Below are positions 29,003 through 39,300 of a stretch of 52,655 nucleotides of DNA, piece by piece. Within the stretch, counting starts at the first letter, position 1. The number at the start of each line of letters is the position of its first letter. The DNA lies in NCBI GenBank assembly GCA_032718475.1, contig JAUCBJ010007731.1:1-52655 (forward strand), read 5' to 3'. The notes under the pieces were generated by a model, which did not search any database, was not told the origin of the DNA, and saw only the letters and a list, made by a program, of their open reading frames with translations. Position numbers and translations under genes: made by a program. The DNA comes from Nemertoderma westbladi. Taxonomy: Eukaryota; Xenacoelomorpha; Nemertodermatida; Nemertodermatidae.

Positions 29003-30462
29003 AGTATAGTGATCTCCCCAACGCTAACCAATGCGCCACCTTGTGGCATCCAGTAGGGATGACCCTAGAGAACGCCACCAAGGAGTGGAATGAAACTCTT
29101 AATGTTATTGAGATGTATGGAGTTGTCACCTACGATAATGAAGGTAGCGTTCCGGTCGGAGAACTAGGAACTACGCGCATGATCCACATACGCGGATTAG
29201 CGGGTTCTACCCACGTGTTTACTCGAGCGTGTTCCGACGTGATTGATTATTCTTTTGAAACTCTCACCGAAACACAAAAGAATCTCCGACATGGACAATT
29301 CGAACTCGCGCAGCGTTACGTCATTGACACCGAATGCAAACCGGCCATGGGCATCGATGGATCGATGTTACCCCAACCCGTACTCGAGATGTTATTCAAC
29401 GAAAGCATCCTTAAAATCGGCTCAGCTGTTTATGGAGATCTCCAAAACGACTTTCGGAATATGGAGAACATTCCATACCCTTTCGTTGATACTCAGCTGA
29501 TTGCTCCCTGGGCAGAAGGTCGAGGTTTCTTCCGCACTATGTATGCTAATACGCCTAGCAACATTACAAAGGTGCAACGAACTTCCATCGGACATCTTGC
29601 CTTTCAGGAATACGGATGGAATTTCAAAGTCGGAAATCCCATTAACTATCAACAAGTATACGGAGATCATTATTCTCGCTTGTACTTTGATGGACCATTA
29701 ACCGCACCTGGCGCCGTGTATAGCTTCATGAGTGTTCCACTCCGTCCCTCCTTAGCTACATACACGATCTTTGAAAATACCGCACTTGCCGGTTGGCTAG
29801 CCGATGTGTGCAGTCGTACTATACGCGCCCATCCATTAATACTTGGGACCAAACTCGCTAAGCTAGATGAACATAATAAATTCATCCGTTTCGAATGTTT
29901 CCGGCGATTTTTAACCCCGTTCCGCAACGTGGATAGCCAATTTAAAGACCGCGCTTTGACCAAGCTCAGCCTAAGAAACTCAGCTGCAGAGAAGTTGGAT
30001 AGCGCTGGATTCGCCGTTTTCCAAGAGATTTGTATATCGAACTTGCACTCCTCTGTTATACAAAGACCTCGAATCCCCACAGGTTATTCTGTCGTTGAAA
30101 TTCAGACAATAGGTCCACCTGAAGAGACAGACGCGCCCACTTCAGCTATGCACTTGGAAGACGAACCAATATGTCTAGAATCTGAAGAGATTCAGCCTAT
30201 CGCGCCCCGGAACAGCGACAACGATTACATCATAGAATGGTATCAAGGTCCACAGTGTCTCACTGCGTACGATTATCGACATGCCAACTATGTTTCTAGG
30301 CAACGTTGTCGGTTATGCGCATCGAGAGACCACGATACGCCCATGGACACCAACGTCCGCTGTTCCTATTTCCAAGAACATTTTTGCGGTTTGCCCTCAA
30401 TTTATGACTCAATGGCACCATTGTCAACTAAAGGGATGCGCCAGTTTCGATTGCCCTTTTAA
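28999..30462 (+). pseudogene. Accessory ORF B (N-terminal part of ORF B/C)
   Basis: ATG at 28999 (MKYSDLPNANQCATLWHPVG) overlaps the ORF A TGA as ATGA. The first ~370 residues form one apparently globular, soluble region I do not recognise. An acidic linker follows, then a cysteine-rich section (RQRCRLCASRDHDTP). At about 30380 the sequence lacks 50 bp present in copy 1 (copy 1 3276-3325), which shifts the frame; the frame then stops at 30460-30462. The original protein would continue into the 30381-31186 frame, giving roughly 750 residues. No signal peptide or membrane anchor is visible. Confidence 0.75.
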
Positions 30463-31186
30463 TCACGATTTGGAAAGCGTAGATGAAATGATCACACTAC
30501 GTTACATCAGAGCTTGGGAAGCGAACGCTGATTTACATTGTGATTCGCGCCATCGCTATTATCCTGGACGCGCTTACGAAGGAGTTTATGCGTTCCATCC
30601 TTATCTATTCGCTTCGGTCGAACAGAAATCACGCATATCGAGTTACGAGCTACTGAAGCGCGTCGGAGAATGTATTTCAACCAAATTCGTACGCAAATTT
30701 CTCAGGAGTGTTAATCCTAGCGACCTTCATTCCTATAACTTAATCAATTATATCCGTCAGGATCCGGACTATGGAGACTTATTTGTTAACTCACACCCCG
30801 AGTTACAGGAAGTATATCGACGGCCTTACGAATACCGAGCCCGCGAACGCGAGTTGGAAAGAACCATTAAACCCCGGAGGTTTCTGACTGCCTATGGTCC
30901 ACCCACGGCTCTCGTTCAGACCACTCGTAAAGGACCCGTAAGAGCGGCTGTCTTAAAACGCGCTCTCAAAGCCGTTAGACCCCTCTCCCCCGACGTTGAT
31001 GTCAATCAACCCGGTACTTCTACTGGCGGATACACCGACCATAATCCTATACCCTCTGATGCAATCATATTGCACCCTTCACCCAGGAGCTATAGCCCTC
31101 CTTGTAAAGTGGCTCGCCCCAAAGAGAAAAGGACTCTGGCTAGCTTTAAAAAACTGCGTAAACGCCGTCCGCACAAGAAAGACTAA
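30381..31186 (+). pseudogene. C-terminal part of ORF B/C: damaged zinc knuckle and basic tail
   Basis: This is the downstream frame after the 50-bp deletion, ending at TAA 31184-31186. It aligns with 3326-4129 of copy 1. The CCHC knuckle is damaged here: copy 1 has CHHCQLKGHASFDC, and this copy has Trp for the first Cys and Cys for the His. After the knuckle come ~130 residues with helical potential (SYELLKRVGECIST), then a Pro/Ser-rich basic tail ending KKLRKRRPHKKD that resembles a nuclear-localisation or RNA-binding tail. The arrangement (globular part, knuckle, basic tail) resembles Gag/nucleocapsid proteins; homology to Gag is not shown. Confidence 0.72.
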
Positions 31187-31254
31187 CTGTTTAGAGTATT
31201 TACGTATATTAGAAACTGTGATTTTGTATATTTTATAGACTCAAATCCCATTTT

Positions 31255-31264
31255 CTGGGAGCGG
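31255..31264 (+). promoter_or_regulatory. Polypurine tract before the 3' LTR
   Basis: The stretch ctgggagcgg directly precedes the LTR start TGTAAAAG; the same bases precede the copy 1 LTR at 4208. It is the expected plus-strand primer site, though interrupted by pyrimidines. Confidence 0.6.
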
Positions 31265-32542
31265 TGTAAAAGCTTCTGTGGGATATAACTGGCCCCTTTG
31301 CTTCGCAATCCAGTTTCCCCCCAGGCGCTGGAATACTCTAAAAGGTTCTCTAACTGTACATATATTCCCCTCGCCCGCAAGGTACCGTTACAGGTGTTTT
31401 AACGGACATAAAAGTCATTCGTCTATATACCTGCTTTGGCGGACATGGTAAGGCAAAAAACCCTCAATGCACCAAATACCTTTACACAGCTTGGCCTTGA
31501 TGATTCAGATTGCGACATCTAGCAGCTGGTTGCTGGCATGGAAACAGCCATTGGACGCACGGTTCTTTGTTTGGTTTGAGCCAATCAGAGCGATTTTTTC
31601 TGTCGACGTGTAGATATTCGGCCGATGATACTAGGAGTGTTCTGTCTTACTGTTTTTTCTTGATATACTTTGTTGTTGCTATCTAGGCCAGGAACACCGG
31701 CTCTAGAGTCAATTCGTTTTCATACTTTAGAAGAAACATTAGTAGGCTTAAATTATAGAGCGTATAACTGTTATCAGTTCAATCCAGTCCATATCATATA
31801 TCACATATCATACTGTTGTTCATATCATATCTTAACCTACCGTCTTAATGCTTTTACTGTTGTCATATTTTGTATTAGTTGGTTGAATATTATTTGGAGA
31901 ACATTTATAAAGAACCCAAATTTCCCAATTCTCTTGATACACTACAGGTTAGAGAGATGGGTTATATATAGCGATTGCGACTTATATTATTGTGGTTTGT
32001 AGTGAATTTAATGCTATTTGATAAGCACTACATGGGTCCGTTGCTGTTCTCTTTATATATGATAAAATTCATTGACGGTCGGCAAATTAGTGAGCAGTAT
32101 TGTGTGTTACCGGTAGTGTGCATGATTGTGACTGATAACTAAGCATTTCCTAAAGAATGCGCCTCATACGTGAATCATAAGCCTTACCGACTTACCGTTG
32201 TGATTAGTATAAGTCATATCTCTGTTTACTTAGATAGAGCGCCACGTCCTAAAGGAACTGTTAATATTTCCCGAAAGTGAATAATATTAGTCAGAAATTA
32301 TTTATTAACGATCAATCGAATAATACAATACAGTAAGCTTACACTGCAATAATAATCTAAGCCCTCAGAATCCAGTCTCCCGGGTATATCCAGCGGGTGA
32401 ATGGATGCGCACTAGGCTGGCTTCTGCTAATGTTGTGTTTATTGGTATTAAATATTTGTCATCTTCTAAAGTCTATTTATAAACCAAAAGACATATAAAT
32501 TTTGGCAGGTTAAACTGCTAAAGGTCTTCAAAAGCGCGTACA
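31265..32542 (+). repeat. 3' LTR of the long BEL/Pao element
   Basis: 1278 bp, TG...CA ends, about seven differences from the 5' LTR. It is followed by AAGTT (32543-32547), the second target-site duplication, and then by the interrupted host motif array. Confidence 0.95.
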
Positions 32543-33000
32543 AAGTTCACATAAGATCTAAGTTCGCTTTGCTTTCAACGTTGGATCTAAGTTCACTTCT
32601 CGTCTATCATGATGATTTACCAAAGGCTTTAAATAGCATAAAGTGGGATCTAAGTTCACCCAGTAATGAAAAACATCTAGTTAGGATCTAAGTTCACACA
32701 GTTAAGATCTAAGTTCACCTAGGTGGGATCTAAGTTCACCCAGTTAGGATCTAAGTTCACCCAGTTAGGATCTAAGTTCACCTAGTTAGTATCTAAGTTC
32801 ACACAGATATGATCTATGTTCGCATATGTAGGACCTAAGTTCGCAAAGATCTAAGTTCATCAAAGTCAGGCCTTGCAGGATCTAAGTTCGTTTTACCGAT
32901 AGCTGATAGGCCTTGCAGGATCTAAGTTCGTTTTACCGATAGCTGATAGGCCTTGCAGGATCTAAGTTCGTTTTACCGATAGCTGATAGGCCTTATGTCC
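32543..33000 (+). repeat. GGATCTAAGTTCAC motif array upstream of the ABCC gene
   Basis: About sixteen copies of GGATCTAAGTTC followed by AC or G. Seven AAGTTC/ATGTTC cores start at 32712, 32733, 32754, 32775, 32796, 32817 and 32838, exactly 21 bp apart. A distinct 40-bp unit, with the same motif plus gttttaccgatagctgatag, is repeated three times at about 32875-32994. Two further motifs lie left of the BEL element (about 6229 and 6281), so the element split the array. The array ends ~170 bp before the first ABCC exon, so it lies in the likely promoter region. Each core holds an AGTTCA-type hexamer, a known nuclear-receptor half-site; binding here is only a hypothesis. Confidence 0.85.
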
Positions 33001-33168
33001 GGCTGTCAGGACTCCTGTAAAGCTGTGCTGACTGGCTGAAGTCACTGCACACTGTGCACTGAGTCAGGCATTCTCTGATTCTCAGATTCTGGAGGTGTAA
33101 TCGTCAGATCGTAAACAATAACCTGATAGGGCCTAACGACTGAACGATAACAGAATAAAGTGAAGAGG

Positions 33169-33198
33169 ATGGAAGATTTTTGCGGATCACGCTTTTGG
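33169..33198 (+). CDS. ABCC1-like: ABCC (MRP1-like) transporter, exon 1
   Basis: ATG at 33169 encodes ten residues, MEDFCGSRFW, followed by a strong splice donor GTAAGT at 33199. In phase 0 it joins the exon at 35142, giving FCGSRFW then DANLTW. This matches the start of MRP-type ABCC proteins, where a very short first exon ends just before the DxNxTW stretch with its N-glycosylation site. It encodes the extracellular N-terminus. The exon is too short to be seen by ORF length alone; the call rests on phase, donor quality and homology of the joined sequence. Confidence 0.75.
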
Positions 33199-35141
33199 GT
33201 AAGTTGCTATACTTGTATACGTCGGGCCACCCACATACTGCAGTACTGTAGGCCCTAATACCGTAATAGCTTTAGAATTAATCATATTTCTGTCTTTCAG
33301 ATGTCTGGCTATTGCTGTTCAGATTTAGGTCTACTTTTTAACAAAACGTTTAGACACGCAGACACGCACCAATATTCTGATATTATTACCGTATCTGATT
33401 ATTCCTTGTCCTCGGCGTCGGCAGCTCAAGTTCTGAAGTTAATTTCCATAGCCTATCCCCCATACCAGCATACTGCAGTACTGCCATACTGCCATACCAG
33501 CATACTGCCATACACATGATACAGCCATACATTGTACATGGCAGCATGATTGGATATTTCACAACGATCTATACACTAGGCTGCTAGGCACTCAGGCGAG
33601 GCCTATTCAAGTATTCTGGATTCCTGTATTCAGCCATTACCGGTAGCGGTACCAGATTACAGTATTCAGGTATTACCGGTAGGGTAGGCTTACTTACCGG
33701 TACCGTATCTCGGTCCTACCATTTGGAATACCGGTACTATTGACTATCCCGCCTACTATTAAATTATCCACAACAGCACTAAGCACGCTAAGACTAAACA
33801 ATGTTTTACCAAAAAGGAAACTACAAACGAAAAGTATCTACTCCAGTCCAGTACTCTCGCCTCGCATCTATCAGTCTATAGTATAATGGTACCGTATACA
33901 GGTCAGCAGGTACCCAGTACCGGTAGGCCTATCAGCTTATATAACTCAGACTAAGCTGCTAAGACAAATCTGCAAATAAACTTATAGAGCTGTAGAGTAC
34001 CGGTAGGCCTAGAAAAATTAATAAATTAAAATATAAATACCGGTAGGCCCTAAACAGCTAAACAAAAGATAAGTATGTCAGTATGTCATGGCTGCATGGT
34101 TAACTAGCTGTTTTTGAAGCAGTATTCTGTATTCTGTTTTTTTCCGAAAATGTGCTGGAGAGTTTTTCAAGATCTTCAAAAAACCTTTCAAACGAGCCAT
34201 AAATTTATCGAATTTGAGTCAAAATTGGCGGGGTACCGGTAGCTGGGTAGTATTTTGAAAAATTGATTAGAAACTTTCCCGCTCAAACATGTCTGTCTCT
34301 CTGTCTGTGGTCTGTTAATCGGCACTAATGTTTGGCACTATGCACTACTGACTACAGCACTATGGACTATGGCTGTATACCAAATCACTAAAATTATCAA
34401 TATGGGGGTTTCATAGTCGGTATTTCCATTCCGACGTCAATTTTAATGTTTGGTGGTATCTAATACTGTAATATGTCTGTGACGGTTTGTCTGTCTGTCT
34501 GTCTTCTAAATTGTGACGAACAAACTGCTGAACCGGTAGACAGTGATAACTTGAGAAGTCGAGAACTAAAAAAGATCCCGCCAAGCCGTCTTAAGATTTG
34601 AAATCCCCATTAAATTCTTCATCAAGATGAAATAAAAAATCAAAAATGTGAAAAAAGGTTTACCCCAGGAGCCACCCCCCCCCCCCCCCCCCCCTTTAAT
34701 TGAATTATGCCGTACTTCTTACAATTTATGTAGCTGCAAGCAAAGTGGAGCCCCCCTCCCATCGCCACCCCCCTCCCACCGCCACCCCCCTCCCTCAATC
34801 ACCACTTACAGACTTTTACGCTGTCGGACAGCTTTAAATCCAACAAAGTTATTAGCTTGTCAAAATAGTAACGCAGACGATAACTACAAATATTTCCCAT
34901 TACTGACCCACCACTCTAATAGTATCAGTTCGCTAAGGCACCGTCAACATCGTGGCTCGCCCCACAAGGTATCCTTATTAATTGTCATTTATAATTTTTG
35001 TACCGGTATATATTAATATAGTAACAGAAAGGATTGGTTATATTTTATTTGGTGCAATAATAATTGTTAAGTACCACCAACAATTATGTACCTTACACCC
35101 TTACAGTACATGCTGAATTACAATATAATCTACTATTGCAG
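33199..35141 (+). other. ABCC intron 1
   Basis: 1.94-kb intron with GTAAGT donor and an acceptor tactattgcag at 35141. It contains many TACCGGTA/ACCGGTAGGCC motifs (33630-34040), short GTCT repeats near 34490, a 21-base C run (34675-34695) and a CCACCCCCCT-type run (about 34748-34795). A 72-codon frame at 33301-33519 lies in the intron and is not supported as an exon. Confidence 0.65.
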
Positions 35142-35321
35142 GACGCGAACCTAACTTGGTACACGGATTCCCCACAACTTACAGAATGCTTCCAGCTTAC
35201 CGCCCTCTCCTGGGCTCCAACCGGGTTCTTTCTGCTAACCTTACCCTTGCACGTTTTATATTCTCTACGATTTTCTGTTAAACGAACTCTTCACATCCAC
35301 CCTATATATCTTTCTAAACTC
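35142..35321 (+). CDS. ABCC1-like: ABCC transporter, exon 2 (first TMD0 helix)
   Basis: 180 bp, 60 codons, phase 0 at both ends. Its acceptor (tctactattgcag) and GTTAGT donor (35322) frame the exon. It encodes DANLTWYTDSPQLTECFQ, then a hydrophobic helix (ALSWAPTGFFLLTLPLHVLY) and a basic loop ending YLSKL. This matches the MRP TMD0 start, where a DWNVTW stretch, a conserved CFQ and the first membrane helix follow one another. The sequon NLT keeps the N-glycosylation site. The frame stays open past the donor for ~35 codons, but homology and phase favour the donor at 35322. Confidence 0.88.
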
Positions 35322-35397
35322 GTTAGTATAATTTATATATGTTTAAACTGTAGTTCTACATTATTATTATTATGGTCTAGGTACAATACCGTGTCCT

Positions 35398-35757
35398 ACT
35401 ACGGTATGGTACACCACACCGTGCCATACTAACGGTGTGGTACACCTTACTATTCCCTACTACGGTATGGTACACCACACCGTGCCATACTAACGGTGTG
35501 GTACACCTTACTATTCCCTACTACGGTATGGTGCACCATACTGTGCCCTACTTCGGTGTGGTACACCATACCGCGCCCTACTGCGGTATGGTACACCATA
35601 CCGCGCCCTGCTACGGTGTGGTACACCTTACTGTGCCCTAGTACGGTGTGGTACACCACACCGTGCCATACTAACGGTGTCGTACAGCTTACCGTGTCCT
35701 ACTACGGTATGGTACACCATACCGTGCCCTACTACAGTATGATGTACCATACCTTAA
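35398..35757 (+). repeat. 30-bp hairpin tandem array in ABCC intron 2
   Basis: About twelve imperfect ~30-bp units, the first two pairs also forming a 61-bp period. Each unit centres on a near-perfect palindrome CGGTATGGTACACCATACCG (8-9 bp arms). Because 30 is a multiple of three, several frames on both strands stay open and give 10-residue periodic spurious ORFs. RNA or single-stranded DNA from this array would form a row of hairpins. Confidence 0.85.
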
Positions 35758-36342
35758 GATTTATCTCACAAAAAAGTTTATCGGTAAATAGTTTATCTAA
35801 AAGTAATTTGGAAGGATATTGGCTACTATGATGGGTCTGTTTCTTCCAACCGATATATTTAGTTTTGATACCAGTACCGGTACTGTATTAAATAACTTAG
35901 TGTATATAATAACAATAATAAATATCAAATAATTTCCGATATGATTTTTACCCTGTGACTGCAAACTAATCGTTTTATCGTGTTGCCTTTACTTATGTAT
36001 CAGTGCAATGGAAAGCAATGAATGGCAGACTGAATGTTGTTTTACCCTTTAATCGTTTGTTTGTTTGTTTTAGCTTTAATTTAGTTTCTGCTGTCAATCT
36101 CTGATTATTTCTAATGGACAACGGAATGGGTTTAGGGAAACTTATAGAACTTATCGCAATTACAAACAACGCCAAGATTTTAAATTGTATTATTCCTGTA
36201 CCGGGTATACATTATATTAATAAAACATAACTCGAAGCAAACGTTTCGGAGCAATACAAGCAACCATCATCAGTGCAGTTTATTGCAATTTAATGATCAA
36301 TATATATTCGGTCTAATCTAGTCGCTGCTATACTGGTCAATG
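35758..36342. other. AT-rich intron 2 sequence, no gene
   Basis: Nothing coding is seen. A strong acceptor-like sequence (gtttgtttgttttag, ending near 36070) is present, but no frame after it is open or ABCC-like. AT-rich spacer continues to the start of the 28-bp satellite. Confidence 0.5.
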
Positions 36343-39300
36343 AACTTTACTAACTTTACTTTACTAACCTTTACTATCTAACTTTACTTTACTAACCTTT
36401 ACTATCTAACTTTACTTTACTAACCTTTACTATCTAACTTTACTTTACTAACCTTTACTAACTAACTTTACTTTACTAACCTTTACTATCTAACTTTACT
36501 TTACTAACCTTTACTATCTAACTTTACTTTACTAACCTTTACTATCTAACTTTACTTTACTAACCTTTACTAACTAACTTTACTTTACTAACCTTTACTA
36601 TCTAACTTTACTTTACTAACCTTTACTATCTAACTTTACTTTACTAACCTTTACTATCTAACTTTACTTTACTAACCTTTACTAACTAACTTTACTTTAC
36701 TAACCTTTACTATCTAACTTTACTTTACTAACCTTTACTATCTAACTTTACTTTACTAACCTTTACTATCTAACTTTACTTTACTAACCTTTACTAACTA
36801 ACTTTACTTTACTAACCTTTACTATCTAACTTTACTTTACTAACCTTTACTAACTAACTTTACTTTACTAACCTTTACTATCTAACTTTACTTTACTAAC
36901 CTTTACTATCTAACTTTACTTTACTAACCTTTACTATCTAACTTTACTTTACTAACCTTTACTATCTAACTTTACTTTACTAACCTTTACTATCTAACTT
37001 TACTTTACTAACCTTTACTAACTAACTTTACTTTACTAACCTTTACTATCTAACTTTACTTTACTAACCTTTACTAACTAACTTTACTTTACTAACCTTT
37101 ACTATCTAACTTTACTTTACTAACCTTTACTATCTAACTTTACTTTACTAACCTTTACTATCTAACTTTACTTTACTAACCTTTACTATCTAACTTTACT
37201 TTACTAACCTTTACTATCTAACTTTACTTTACTAACCTTTACTATCTAACTTTACTTTACTAACCTTTACTATCTAACTTTACTTTACTAACCTTTACTA
37301 TCTAACTTTACTTTACTAACCTTTACTATCTAACTTTACTTTACTAACCTTTACTATCTAACTTTACTTTACTAACCTTTACTATCTAACTTTACTTTAC
37401 TAACCTTTACTATCTAACTTTACTTTACTAACCTTTACTATCTAACTTTACTTTACTAACCTTTACTATCTAACTTTACTTTACTAACCTTTACTAACTA
37501 ACTTTACTTTACTAACCTTTACTATCTAACTTTACTTTACTAACCTTTACTAACTAACTTTACTTTACTAACCTTTACTATCTAACTTTACTTTACTAAC
37601 CTTTACTATCTAACTTTACTTTACTAACCTTTACTATCTAACTTTACTTTACTAACCTTTACTATCTAACTTTACTTTACTAACCTTTACTATCTAACTT
37701 TACTTTACTAACCTTTACTAACTAACTTTACTTTACTAACCTTTACTAACTAACTTTACTTTACTAACCTTTACTATCTAACTTTACTTTACTAACCTTT
37801 ACTATCTAACTTTACTTTACTAACCTTTACTATCTAACTTTACTTTACTAACCTTTACTATCTAACTTTACTTTACTAACCTTTACTAACTAACTTTACT
37901 TTACTAACCTTTACTAACTAACTTTACTTTACTAACCTTTACTAACTAACTTTACTTTACTAACCTTTACTATCTAACTTTACTTTACTAACCTTTACTA
38001 TCTAACTTTACTTTACTAACCTTTACTATCTAACTTTACTTTACTAACCTTTACTATCTAACTTTACTTTACTAACCTTTACTATCTAACTTTACTTTAC
38101 TAACCTTTACTATCTAACTTTACTTTACTAACCTTTACTATCTAACTTTACTTTACTAACCTTTACTATCTAACTTTACTTTACTAACCTTTACTATCTA
38201 ACTTTACTTTACTAACCTTTACTATCTAACTTTACTTTACTAACCTTTACTATCTAACTTTACTTTACTAACCTTTACTATCTAACTTTACTTTACTAAC
38301 CTTTACTATCTAACTTTACTTTACTAACCTTTACTATCTAACTTTACTTTACTAACCTTTACTATCTAACTTTACTTTACTAACCTTTACTATCTAACTT
38401 TACTTTACTAACCTTTACTATCTAACTTTACTTTACTAACCTTTACTATCTAACTTTACTTTACTAACCTTTACTATCTAACTTTACTTTACTAACCTTT
38501 ACTATCTAACTTTACTTTACTAACCTTTACTATCTAACTTTACTTTACTAACCTTTACTATCTAACTTTACTTTACTAACCTTTACTATCTAACTTTACT
38601 TTACTAACCTTTACTATCTAACTTTACTTTACTAACCTTTACTATCTAACTTTACTTTACTAACCTTTACTATCTAACTTTACTTTACTAACCTTTACTA
38701 TCTAACTTTACTTTACTAACCTTTACTATCTAACTTTACTTTACTAACCTTTACTATCTAACTTTACTTTACTAACCTTTACTATCTAACTTTACTTTAC
38801 TAACCTTTACTATCTAACTTTACTTTACTAACCTTTACTATCTAACTTTACTTTACTAACCTTTACTATCTAACTTTACTTTACTAACCTTTACTATCTA
38901 ACTTTACTTTACTAACCTTTACTATCTAACTTTACTTTACTACCTTTACTATCTAACTTTACTTTACTAACCTTTACTATCTAACTTTACTTTACTAACC
39001 TTTACTACTAACTTTACTCCTTTACTATCTAACTTTACTTTACTAACCTTTACTATCTAACTTTACTTTACTAACCTTTACTATCTAACTTTACTTTACT
39101 AACCTTTACTATCTAACTTTACTTTACTAACCTTTACTATCTAACTTTACTTTACTAACCTTTACTATCTAACTTTACTTTACTAACCTTTACTAACTAA
39201 CTTTACTTTACTAACCTTTACTATCTAACTTTACTTTACTAACCTTTACTATCTAACTTTACTTTACTAACCTTTACTATCTAACTTTACTTTACTAACC

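Larger units (their letters stand above)
6293..32542 (+). mobile_element. Large BEL/Pao LTR retrotransposon with accessory ORFs
   Basis: It is bounded by equal-length 1278-bp LTRs and by the 5-bp target duplication AAGTT (6288-6292 and 32543-32547). Removing the element restores a complete GGATCTAAGTTCAC motif, one of many in the flanking array, which supports the boundaries. Order: 5' LTR, 2.1-kb leader, gag (interrupted by a LINE), protease, RT, RNase H, integrase, 1.6-kb spacer, ORF A, ORF B/C, 3' LTR. Total length is 26.25 kb, or about 18.6 kb without the LINE and one copy of its duplication. That is far longer than typical BEL/Pao elements, which I know as roughly 5-11 kb. The RT, zinc-knuckle and integrase motifs identify the BEL/Pao superfamily. 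Near-identical LTRs mean recent insertion. Confidence 0.95.

Noticed and set aside
26984-31186. Envelope gene in the usual env position
   Set aside because: No signal peptide, membrane helix or cleavage site visible in either ORF.
33301-33519. 72-codon frame directly after a good acceptor-like sequence (tttctgtctttcag), in phase with ABCC exon 1
   Set aside because: Its product is low-complexity at the end and unlike ABCC proteins, whereas exon 1 joins 35142 in the same phase with clear homology.
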